64,000 nt of DNA, from NCBI GenBank assembly GCA_029204225.1, contig MU832039.1, positions 1 through 64,000 of the forward strand. Reading direction: 5' to 3'. Below, in pieces: positions 34,283 to 43,835 of the stretch. The notes beneath the pieces are model-generated. The model worked only from the letters and a program-made list of their open reading frames with translations, ran no database searches and was not told the DNA's origin. A program made the position numbers and the translations under genes. Within the stretch, counting starts at the first letter, position 1. Each line of letters starts with the position of its first letter. This DNA is from Diphasiastrum complanatum (Eukaryota; Streptophyta; Lycopodiopsida; Lycopodiales; Lycopodiaceae).

Positions 34283-34936
34283 TGTGAAAAACTCAGATCC
34301 AAAAGATGCTAAAGTTTCATAAAGATCTTGGCCATGGAAGTTATGCACATCTAGATTGAAAAAATGATAGAAATTGTGATGTTAAGCATACTAAACATCA
34401 ACTAAACATCAAAATCTGATCATAAGCTTCCACAAACAGAAACTTGCTGTCCCTGTCCGTACTTCAGAGCCTACAACCTGCATTTCACACGTGTGAAGCC
34501 ATAGCAACAAAGAAATCACAATTCTAGTGGCTAGAATGCAAGATATGAACAAAAAAGTGAGAGAGAAGAAGATGGATCTTCAAAGAGCATAACATTCATT
34601 CAATAGAATGAAAATGAGATGTGTACATACTCGTGGAGATGGCTATTTATAGCAGCCATAGTGCCTCTTGGCCACTTGTCTTATGATAGGCTAAAATTGG
34701 GGTCCAATAGGATTCACCCCATATACCTAGAAATTTGGTCAAATAGGAATGCACCAAATTATGAGCCAATAGAAGAGCTCCACACTCGACCTCCTCTAAT
34801 TAATGTGACCTCAAAAGTAGTGTACACATACTTTGGGCCTCTACATACATGTATGAACCTATCTCTAACTTTTATTTGGCCATAGGCCTACAAAATCTCA
34901 AGTTAGGAAAATACTACTAGTTGACAATTTTTCACA
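34283..34936 (-). repeat. 3' LTR of element D
   Basis: 654 bp, identical as far as I can see to 39483-40136. A TATA box (CTATAAATAG on the minus strand, about 34642-34653) and the palindrome TTCACACGTGTGAA (34484-34497) are present. The Gag-Pol stop codon lies inside its first five bases on the minus strand. Confidence 0.96.
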
Positions 34937-37900
34937 CTCCCTCTTCAACTAGTTTTAGCATAGATTTAGAAAGTACACCAAGACTTGTTCTATGCTTGAA
35001 AAATAAGTCCTTTCCCAATGCTTTGGTAAAGATATCAGCCACACATTCCTTTGATGGGACATGTTCAAGCTTGATCTCTTTTGCCAACACTTGTTCTCTC
35101 ACAAAATGGTAAGCCACCTCGATATGTTTGCTCCTTGCATGGAAAACCGGATTGCTTGCTAGACTTTGGGCTGAAAGGTTGTCACAAAAGATGATTGGAC
35201 TCTCTGAAAAATCCAGCAAATGAAGCTCCATAATCATCCTCTTGATCCACACCATCTCCTTTGTGCATGATGTCAAAGCTTTGTACTCGGCCTCACTAGA
35301 AGAAAGTGATATAGTTGCTTGTTTCTTCGACATCCATGAGATAGCTCCATCACCTATGAAAATAGCATGTGCATTTATGGATTTTCTATCCATAAGGTCT
35401 CCTGCAAAATCTGAATCTGAAAAACCAAATAAGTTAGGTGATGAGCCTCTATAAACAATGCCAAAATCTTTTGTTCCCGAGATGTATCTCAAGATCCTCT
35501 TTCCTAGTTTCCAATGTTCTATGCTAGGATCTTGCATGAATTGGCTTAATCTACCAACACAATAAGATAAATCAGGTCTTGTGATGGTTAGATATATAAG
35601 AGAACCTATTAGCTTCCTATAGAGAGTAATGTCCTCGAAGGATCTTTCATTACCTCTTATAGTTAGCTTTACATGTGATTCCATAGGTGTATCAATAGGA
35701 TTTGCATCTACCATATGAAATCTATTGAGAATAGAAATAGCATACTTCTCTTGTGAAATAAAAGTGATTTGAGAAGTTCTAATTACTTCTATTCCTAAGA
35801 TATAGCTCAAAAGACCAAGATCATGCACTTCAAATTCCTTTTTTAGTGCTTTCTTGATATCTTCTATATCTTCCTTGTTCCCTCCACTTAAAATAATGTC
35901 ATCCACATAAATTAGAAGGATTGTAACATCATTAGCACTAATTCTAAAGTAAAGTGAATGATCATACTCACTCATAGTGAAGTTTTGAGAAAGTAGAAAA
36001 GAGTTAAGCCTAGCATACCAACTCCTTGGTGCTTGCTTAAGACCATACAAACTTTTTTGTAGAAAACACACATGATTAGGCTTGCTATGAGAAACATAGC
36101 TCTCGGGTTGCTCCATGTAGACTTCCTCTTCAAGATCACCATTCAAGAAAGCATTAGAAATGTCTAATTGCCAAAGATCCCATCCATAAAGAGTTGCAAG
36201 GGAAATGATTACTCTTATGCTCACCATCTTTGCCACGGGTGCAAAGGTTTCCTCATAGTCAATGCCATGCTCTTGAGCATAACCTTTAGCCACCAACCTT
36301 GCCTTCAACTTGTTGATAGATCCATCTTGATTTGTCTTTACCTTGAAGATCCATTTGCATCCAATTGCACTTTTGCCCTTTGGAAGCTCCACCAATCTCC
36401 ATGTGTTGTTCTTCATAAGTGCTTCAAACTCAAGATCCATTGCTTGGATCCATTCCTCTTTTTGCCTTGCTTCATCTACACATGAAGGTACATCAAAAGA
36501 AGTTAGGAAAGCATAGTTGGATCCATCCACCACTTGCTTACCTTTGTCATCATAAGTGAGCCTTGAGGGTTTCACTTTATGCCTTGGAGTTCTCCTTGGA
36601 ATTTGACTTGAAGAGGCTTCTTCAACATCCACATCCAATGTGTCATCAACTCCATTGTCATCAAGCACATTAGTTGCAACAACACCATCATCACTTGAAA
36701 CAACTTTTGGAATGTTACTTTCATCAAAAATGACATCCCTACTTGTGAACACTTTCTTGATTGAAGGAACATAAATCCTATATGCTTTGCTTACTTCACT
36801 ATAACCAACAAAAATGCCCTTTCTTGAAGATGGATCCTCCTTAGTTCTATCATCAAGAGTAATGTTGAAGTAGCAAATGCATCCAAAAGTTCTTAGAAAC
36901 TTGACATTAGGCTTCATACCAAACAAAGCTTCAAAAGGGGTTTTTCCTTCCAATACAACACTTGGCCATCTATTGCATAGGAAATTTGCACACAACAAAG
37001 CATCACTCCAAAAAGGTTTAGGAAGATTAGCATTCAATCTCATTGCCTTTGCACTCTCACACAAGGTTCTATTCTTCCTCTCGGCCACTCCATTTTGTTG
37101 TGGTGTTCTTGGACATGTGTACTCCCTCTTGATCCCATGCTCATCGCAAAAGGCTTTGAATTTGTTAGAAATGTATTCACCACCATTGTCGCTCCTCAAG
37201 CATTTGATTTTGGTTGTAAATTGAGTCTCAATAGCAACTTTGAACTTGACAAACACATCAAACACCTCATCCTTGCTCTTTAGTAGATAAACCCAACAAA
37301 ATCTACTAAAATCATCAATGAAAGTTACATACATCTTAGCACCTCCATTGCTAATTGTAGTAACACCATGAATATCCGAATGCAAGAGAGAAAAAGGCAT
37401 CTTAGATCTAGATATAGATCTAGTATATGGCAATCTATGTGATTTAGACAAAGCACATTCTTCACAAACATGATTCAAGCAAGTAAGAGACTTGGGAAGT
37501 CCCCTTACTACCTCCTTTTTGGCTATTACCTCCAAGGCCTTGTAGTTGAGATGTCCCATCCTTTTATGCCATACCTCTTGAATTGACATTTGTTCATTTG
37601 CCATGCATCCAACTTGGTTAGCAACAACACATGCATCAAGCTTGAACAATTTCCCTTGCCTTTTCCCTTTTGCAATGATACTACACCCCTTTTTGATCAA
37701 GCAAGCATCACCATCAAACTCAACTTTGAATCCTTTGTCAAGCATTTGGCTTACACTAAGTAAGTTCTTGGTAATGGATGGAATGAGCAAAACATCTTTC
37801 AATTCTATATTCCTATTTGTAGAAAGTGAAATAGGAATTGTGCCAATCCCCTTGATTGCACACTCACCATCATTTGCGGTATAGATTACCTTCCTATCAC

Positions 37901-38882
37901 CATCAAATGCCATTAAAGATGAAAAATACTCTTTATGATATGTCATATGAGAAGTGGCTCCACTATCAATCCACCAAGGATCAATGTCTCCATGATTAGC
38001 CAACAAGCAAGATGACATAACAAAAGCATCATTTGAAAGAAGCTCATCCCCACCCTCATCAATAGTTAGATTGGTTTGCTTTTCCCCTTGATCCCTCTTT
38101 TTCTTAAAACAATCACTAGCAAAATGCCCTTTGACTCCACAATAGAAACATTTTAGCTTAGATCTATCCTTCTTTTTGCCAAAAGTAGAGTGCTCACCTT
38201 GGTCTTGCCCTTTAGACCAATTGCTTTTACCTTTGCCCTTGAACTTGCCTTTAGAGAACATTGCCTCCTCTTCTCCTCCTTGAGATGTAGAAGATGCTCC
38301 CACTCTTGCTTGCAACCTGAATTCTTCAGCCAACAAGACCTCTTGCAAGTCTCCAACACTTGGTAAACATTTTTGGATAGCATAACTTTGAACAAGATTA
38401 GCATGATCATCCAACAAGCCATTGAGAATCACTTGAACAAGCTCCTCATTATTTATGCCATCATTAATGCATGCTAACTCATCATTCAATGCTTTAACTC
38501 TCAAAACAAAAGCATGTCCACTCTCACTCTTCTTTTGCATACAAGAAAAGATTTGCCTTCTTAAAGTCAACACTCTAGAAGTAGACTTGGATTCATAAAC
38601 CTTCTTCAAGGCTTCCCAAGCTTCACTAGATGATGTGCACTTACCAACCTCTTTGATAAGCTCATTTGTCACATTCATCTTGATCATGTGAAGGGCTTTC
38701 TTTGCCCTCTTGTCATACCTCAATTGTTCTTGAGGTGCCAAAGGTCTCTCCTCCACACCTACAACAATATCCATCAACTCATTCATCTCAAGCAAAGACT
38801 CCATCCTTACTTTCCAAGTAGAATAGTTGAGGGAGGTAAGCCTATCATTGCTTTCCAACATGTAGCCTCCATTTGTAGCCAT
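34932..38882 (-). CDS. Copia Gag-Pol polyprotein of element D (1316 aa, intact)
   Basis: This single frame encodes all Copia functions. Gag capsid is about residues 1-200, and the zinc knuckle CFYCGVKGHFASDC is at 245-258. Protease has DSGATS at 306-311. The pre-integrase HHCC comprises WHKRMGH (438-444) and CEECALSKSH (473-482). The integrase triad is D503, D565 and E601, a D-35-E spacing. RT has GCKWIFKVKT (841-850) and YVDD at 992-995. RNase H has DSDFAG (1156-1161), SSEAEYKAL (1195-1203) and CDN (1233-1235). It ends at ADIFTKALG...LVEEGV. The start at 38882 (MATNGGYMLESNDRL) matches the N-termini of the other elements. Its products would assemble a cytoplasmic particle, copy the RNA and integrate the cDNA in the nucleus. 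No lesion was seen, so it may be functional. Confidence 0.96.
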   Translation of the reverse strand: MATNGGYMLESNDRLTSLNYSTWKVRMESLLEMNELMDIVVGVEERPLAPQEQLRYDKRAKKALHMIKMNVTNELIKEVGKCTSSSEAWEALKKVYESKSTSRVLTLRRQIFSCMQKKSESGHAFVLRVKALNDELACINDGINNEELVQVILNGLLDDHANLVQSYAIQKCLPSVGDLQEVLLAEEFRLQARVGASSTSQGGEEEAMFSKGKFKGKGKSNWSKGQDQGEHSTFGKKKDRSKLKCFYCGVKGHFASDCFKKKRDQGEKQTNLTIDEGGDELLSNDAFVMSSCLLANHGDIDPWWIDSGATSHMTYHKEYFSSLMAFDGDRKVIYTANDGECAIKGIGTIPISLSTNRNIELKDVLLIPSITKNLLSVSQMLDKGFKVEFDGDACLIKKGCSIIAKGKRQGKLFKLDACVVANQVGCMANEQMSIQEVWHKRMGHLNYKALEVIAKKEVVRGLPKSLTCLNHVCEECALSKSHRLPYTRSISRSKMPFSLLHSDIHGVTTISNGGAKMYVTFIDDFSRFCWVYLLKSKDEVFDVFVKFKVAIETQFTTKIKCLRSDNGGEYISNKFKAFCDEHGIKREYTCPRTPQQNGVAERKNRTLCESAKAMRLNANLPKPFWSDALLCANFLCNRWPSVVLEGKTPFEALFGMKPNVKFLRTFGCICYFNITLDDRTKEDPSSRKGIFVGYSEVSKAYRIYVPSIKKVFTSRDVIFDESNIPKVVSSDDGVVATNVLDDNGVDDTLDVDVEEASSSQIPRRTPRHKVKPSRLTYDDKGKQVVDGSNYAFLTSFDVPSCVDEARQKEEWIQAMDLEFEALMKNNTWRLVELPKGKSAIGCKWIFKVKTNQDGSINKLKARLVAKGYAQEHGIDYEETFAPVAKMVSIRVIISLATLYGWDLWQLDISNAFLNGDLEEEVYMEQPESYVSHSKPNHVCFLQKSLYGLKQAPRSWYARLNSFLLSQNFTMSEYDHSLYFRISANDVTILLIYVDDIILSGGNKEDIEDIKKALKKEFEVHDLGLLSYILGIEVIRTSQITFISQEKYAISILNRFHMVDANPIDTPMESHVKLTIRGNERSFEDITLYRKLIGSLIYLTITRPDLSYCVGRLSQFMQDPSIEHWKLGKRILRYISGTKDFGIVYRGSSPNLFGFSDSDFAGDLMDRKSINAHAIFIGDGAISWMSKKQATISLSSSEAEYKALTSCTKEMVWIKRMIMELHLLDFSESPIIFCDNLSAQSLASNPVFHARSKHIEVAYHFVREQVLAKEIKLEHVPSKECVADIFTKALGKDLFFKHRTSLGVLSKSMLKLVEEGV
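34937..34946 (-). promoter_or_regulatory. Polypurine tract of element D
   Basis: CTCCCTCTTC on the plus strand reads GAAGAGGGAG on the minus strand and abuts the 3' LTR. It also encodes the last residues of Pol (EEG). Confidence 0.88.
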
Positions 38883-39470
38883 GTTGCAATGATTGATCTC
38901 TGATCTTTGACCTGTTCCAATGCACTAAGCACTCTCTTGAATCAACAAATGAAACACAAGAAGAAATCACAAAGATTTGGAACCTAAAACCTTACTTTTT
39001 CCTCACTTTTTCCTCAATTTTAGCCACTAGTTTTATGATTTCTTGATCAAACCAAGACCAAACCTCAATATACTTGCTTTTCCCTCACTCCTAAGATTGA
39101 AATACACTCTTGAATCATTCAGCAAACTGAAAATCAGAGGGTTACATCAATTTTGAAGTTTTTGACATGAAGAAGCAAGAAATTGAATCAAAAAACTATA
39201 TGCTAGAATGGAAAACTAATAGGATCTTGTTGGATCTTGCATCTCCCTCTTTCCAAAACAAATTTTGTCTCCTTATTCTGATAAGTACAGAGGGAATTCG
39301 CCCTACTTCAATTGAAATGCATACAAATGATGTTTTGATCACAAAGATCCAATTTCTACACATAAATCAACAAGATTTTTAGCTAGAAACTTGATTGGAA
39401 TGCTACAAAAGCAAACTCGCCCACAAATCTCTTCTAAATCTGGCAAAACCTGCACATTTGGCCGCCTAAT
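38883..39470 (-). other. Untranslated leader of element D
   Basis: 588 bp lie between primer site and Gag ATG, without a credible coding frame. Leader length is similar in element F (about 580 bp). Confidence 0.8.
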
Positions 39471-39482
39471 GCTCTGATACCA
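39471..39482 (-). promoter_or_regulatory. Primer-binding site of element D (tRNA-iMet)
   Basis: TGGTATCAGAGC on the minus strand abuts the 5' LTR at 39483. Confidence 0.95.
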
Positions 39483-40136
39483 TGTGAAAAACTCAGATCC
39501 AAAAGATGCTAAAGTTTCATAAAGATCTTGGCCATGGAAGTTATGCACATCTAGATTGAAAAAATGATAGAAATTGTGATGTTAAGCATACTAAACATCA
39601 ACTAAACATCAAAATCTGATCATAAGCTTCCACAAACAGAAACTTGCTGTCCCTGTCCGTACTTCAGAGCCTACAACCTGCATTTCACACGTGTGAAGCC
39701 ATAGCAACAAAGAAATCACAATTCTAGTGGCTAGAATGCAAGATATGAACAAAAAAGTGAGAGAGAAGAAGATGGATCTTCAAAGAGCATAACATTCATT
39801 CAATAGAATGAAAATGAGATGTGTACATACTCGTGGAGATGGCTATTTATAGCAGCCATAGTGCCTCTTGGCCACTTGTCTTATGATAGGCTAAAATTGG
39901 GGTCCAATAGGATTCACCCCATATACCTAGAAATTTGGTCAAATAGGAATGCACCAAATTATGAGCCAATAGAAGAGCTCCACACTCGACCTCCTCTAAT
40001 TAATGTGACCTCAAAAGTAGTGTACACATACTTTGGGCCTCTACATACATGTATGAACCTATCTCTAACTTTTATTTGGCCATAGGCCTACAAAATCTCA
40101 AGTTAGGAAAATACTACTAGTTGACAATTTTTCACA
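39483..40136 (-). repeat. 5' LTR of element D
   Basis: This is the 654-bp partner of 34283-34936. The palindrome TTCACACGTGTGAA is at 39684-39697 and the TATA box at about 39842-39853. Both LTRs contain the same 88-codon chance frame, which illustrates their identity. Confidence 0.96.
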
Positions 40137-42640
40137 GTCCAATCCAACCGAAAGGACACTATACAAGATCAACTGATATTATAAATTGGGGTCAAGCATT
40201 GGCCATTGTCGACTGTATTGATTCCAACATATGTCGCATAGAAACCACCGTAGAAGACACATATATTCTACCATCTTCTACGGACATAGAGATCCCATCA
40301 TTCCATTAATGATGATAGACCCAATTACTATAGCTTGGTGCCCAGGAAAACCTAGTATCTCTGCCATCCACATTTCAGAAGACGGTATTCTTTCGTTGAA
40401 TGATGAAATCATGATTGACGAACACGTTCTCCTATATCTCGATGAAAAATGTTATACACCAAAATCAATTCCCAAAGAGATTAAGTCACCAGGGCCTCTG
40501 GCCCATCTCCAACTCACATCCATAGTAGCCAACACAGTGACCTATTGGCCAAAACCTAAGATCTACCAATGGGACATGTATCCAGACGAAGTCTGGAATA
40601 CAATAAATGAAGAATTGATTTGAGAGTCAACAACCGTCTCCTCAACAAACCGGAAAACCTCGATTACAAAAAGACAAAATCGTCGACACAAAACTAACTG
40701 AGAGACAAAAACAAATGTGTGAAAAGCTTAAACAACCCATCAAGCCATTGTTCGAACAACAAAAGTACCATCCTTCTACCGATAGAGCTTTGACATCTGG
40801 TAGCACATCCACATCGATGATTCCCAAAGTTCCAGAGAGCTTTGTGGAACCTCGTTTTGACCTCCTCCTTTTGACCTACCCAGAGAATTCAAAAATTTCA
40901 CACTTGATGATGTCGTCATTCAATTGCCGCAACCCCAACATGAACCTACATAGGCTTCTGAGTCCTTTGAAAGACTAGCCAAGACGATAGAGCTCAATCT
41001 TAAAAATCATGATGAGGACATGGATCGCATTGTTCACGTCAGAGCTCACCTCACACTAGGTCAACTTCTTGATCTGGAAACCTTACTATGCAAATACAAG
41101 GATGTATTTGCCTAGAATTATATAGAAATGCCCACCTAAAATAGCCGTCCACACTATTCCTTTAGAGGAGATTGCTAAGCCTATTCGGGCTAAGTTGTAC
41201 AGATGTAACCTTGTTTATCGCGAGTGGATCGATGAAGATATTAAGAAGTTTTTGGATGCTGGCTTCATCTATGAAGTCCAACATACTGATTGGGTATCGC
41301 CCATTGTGGTAGTACCCAAGAAAAATGGCAAACTTCGTATCTACGTCGATCTCAAAAACCTTTACGCGGTTACTAAAAAAGACCACTTTCCGTTGTCCTT
41401 AACGACACAGATCCTAGAGGAGATGGTATGAGCTAAGGCTTTCAGGTTCTTAGATGGTTTAAGTGGCTATTTTCTATTTATAGCCCCTAAAGAAAAACAC
41501 AAGACAACTTTTGCCATGGAAAATGACGTTTATGCTTATAATGTCATGCCTTTTGGCTTATGTAATGCCCCTTCCACGTTCCAACACGTCATGCAAATGG
41601 CATTTCAAGATTTGTTACATCGAATTGTCGAGATTTATCTCGATGATTTGGATGTACATTCTTCTGCAGACAAGTACCTCGAAGCCCTTGAAAAGATATT
41701 CATTCGCTATCGTAGGTTCGGTATATCACTAAACCCTGAAAAATGCCAAATCTGGGTCACCCATGGGGTTGTCCAATGACATATTATTTCAAAGGATGGT
41801 ATTTCTACAAGTCCTTCAAAGGTCAAGGTTATTGTTGAAATGCCTCTACCCACAACAATGAAGGAAGTTTACGTCTTCCTCGCCCACAATAACTATTACC
41901 ACATCTTTATAATCGACTACACCGGTAAGGCGAGACTCGTTTATTTAGTTGATGGACCGAGGAACGTATAAAAGCTTTTGAGGATTTGAAAACAGCACTT
42001 ACTACCACACCCATACTTCGTTCCCCAGATTACACGAAGGAATTCCACGTGCATACCGATGCAAGTAAGTATGCCATAGGGGGTATCCTAGCACAACCAA
42101 GCGAATATAAAAAAGATTTTTCGATACGTTTCTTGAGCAGACAACTGGTGTCTGCTGAAGTAAACTATACAACAACTGAGCGAGAGGCACTGGCCATGGT
42201 CTACGCCATATAACAACTCAAACACTACTTACTAGGCCAAACCTTTGCCTTCTACACAAACCATCAAGCATTGTTATATATTGTTAATAAATCTTGTAAA
42301 ACCGGACGCATAGCTCGATGGCTCTTAATACTTAAGGAATTCAATTTTCATGTAGTCGTCAGGAAAGGAACACAACATTTCATGGTTGACCACCTTTTCA
42401 GACTTCCCAATGCTGAAACAAAAATACCCAAGTAGGCTATATCCTGATCGCAACGAATTATGCAACCAAGTGGGTAGAAGCACGTGCAACAAAGCATGCC
42501 AATGCGAAGACCTTAGCGCATTTTCTTTATGAAAGTATTATTACGCGTTTTGGCTGTCCAATTGAGCTTGTTAGTGACCGAGGCACTCGCTTCTTAAATA
42601 AAGTGATCGATAATCTCCTACGAGATATGCTTCTTGGAGA
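40137..42640 (+). pseudogene. Ty3/gypsy RT, RNase H and integrase piece (broken)
   Basis: The linker region (40300-41110) ends with RIVHVRAHLTLGQLLDLETL. RT then has DWVSPIVVVPKKNGKLRIYV, DLKNL, DHFPLSLTTQILEE, MPFGLCNAPSTFQ and IYLDDLDVHS, where YLDD is the catalytic motif of gypsy RT. Stops occur at 41118, 41429 and 41777. RNase H (41980-42420) has HVHTDASKYAIGGILAQ and TEREALAMVYAI. The HHCC part of integrase is missing. Integrase resumes with ATNYATKWVEARATKHANA and PIELVSDRGTRFLNK, then ends at about 42640. This is the downstream part of the gypsy element split by D. The domain order suits the Tat-like branch, but that is a guess. Confidence 0.88.
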
Positions 42641-42654
42641 TGTTCATCTTTGTG

Positions 42655-43835
42655 CTAACTTGGCTAGTTATGAGGATGAGCCCTCATAGGTCAGAACCAA
42701 CCTTAATGGAGTTTCTGCTACACACGGAGCTCATCTTGAGAGAAGTACACCCAAGCTAGATCTACCAAAGTTTGACGGTACTTCGGACCCTCAAAGATTT
42801 TTGCAAATATTTGAGAATGCATGTGATGTGTATGGCGAAACATCTCCCGATGCTATGGTCCAACTGTTTTTTATGACCATGATCGCTAAAGCACGTGATT
42901 TGGTTTTTCAACCTTGATCGTGACGAAAAGACAGACTAATCAATTTTGAAAGAATCCTTTATCAAGTGTTTTAAGTCTTTTGCTTGATCGAGAGCCCTTT
43001 TGTCAAATTGAGTAACATCAAGATGGCAAAGGATGAGCGCGTACGAGACTATATCGAGCATTTCAAACGTCTCAAAAGTCAAGTACAATAATAACCCTCT
43101 GAACAGATGCTCATCATCTGGTTTTTAGTCGGCCTTCCAAGATGGATTAGACGCGAGCTTAAATCCAATGATGAATATACGAGCCTAAAGTTAGCTATGT
43201 CTGATGCCATCAAGGAGGAAGATGAAGGATCACATGTTGACGAATCAAGGGAAAGATGAGCACCACGTGCTCCTGCCCATGAGTTGAAGCCGATCGAGGA
43301 CACCCGAGATCATCTTTGGAAATCCCAGTTGGAGTTGCTTAATAAGCAACATCAACTATAGATGGAGAAACTCACCAATGAGTTTCAAGCTACCCTGAAG
43401 TCTATCCAAAGCAGTATGTCTGGTCAGTCAAACCCTGCACAGGTACCTTATAGACGAAAAACAATATGGTGCCCACACTATCGAGCTACGCATCCTGTTG
43501 ATGCTTGTCCTTCATATCCGCCTATCCAAGCACATACAGTCCAACAATATGAAGCACAACCATCACACTCTCAACATTCCTTGACTTATCCCGAATATCC
43601 ATCAGAAAGTCCAGAACCACTAGCCATACAAGATGGCTACGCCGTTATACAAGGGCCATTTCATACCAGATGTTTCATCTGTGGCGAAACTGGCCACTTC
43701 ATGGTTGATTGTCCAGTTAAGACTAAGTACCATGTTGAGTGTCCTGACCGTATCAAAAAACACAGTTTCAAAGACTGTCCGAAACGACCAACTACGATCC
43801 TACCTGCCCATCACGTCAGTTATGAATCACAATAG
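42655..43835 (+). pseudogene. Second Ty3/gypsy Gag (broken)
   Basis: The capsid region includes LDLPKFDGTSDPQRFLQIFE and DERVRDYIEHFKRLKSQ, with stops between 42915 and 43085. It is followed by an uninterrupted frame (43362-43835) with a glutamine/proline-rich linker and the zinc knuckle CFICGETGHFMVDC (near 43675-43720). It follows an integrase fragment head to tail, so it belongs to another gypsy copy or a rearranged one. Confidence 0.82.

Larger units (their letters stand above)
34283..40136 (-). mobile_element. Intact Copia retrotransposon D with identical LTRs
   Basis: This is a 5854-bp minus-strand element with two 654-bp LTRs in which I find no difference by eye, a primer site, a 588-bp leader, a single uninterrupted 1316-codon Gag-Pol and a purine tract. 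The LTR ends are the perfect inverted words TGTGAAAAA/TTTTTCACA. It lies between the protease and RT parts of a gypsy element. No exact 5-bp target duplication abuts the LTRs (AGTGG left, GTCCA right). TCCAAT occurs close by on both sides. It is the youngest and most complete element in the window. Confidence 0.96.

Noticed and set aside
34619-34885. An 88-codon frame present identically at 34619-34885 and 39819-40085
   Set aside because: It lies inside the two LTRs of element D, opposite to the direction of transcription, and resembles no protein. It is identical only because the LTRs are.
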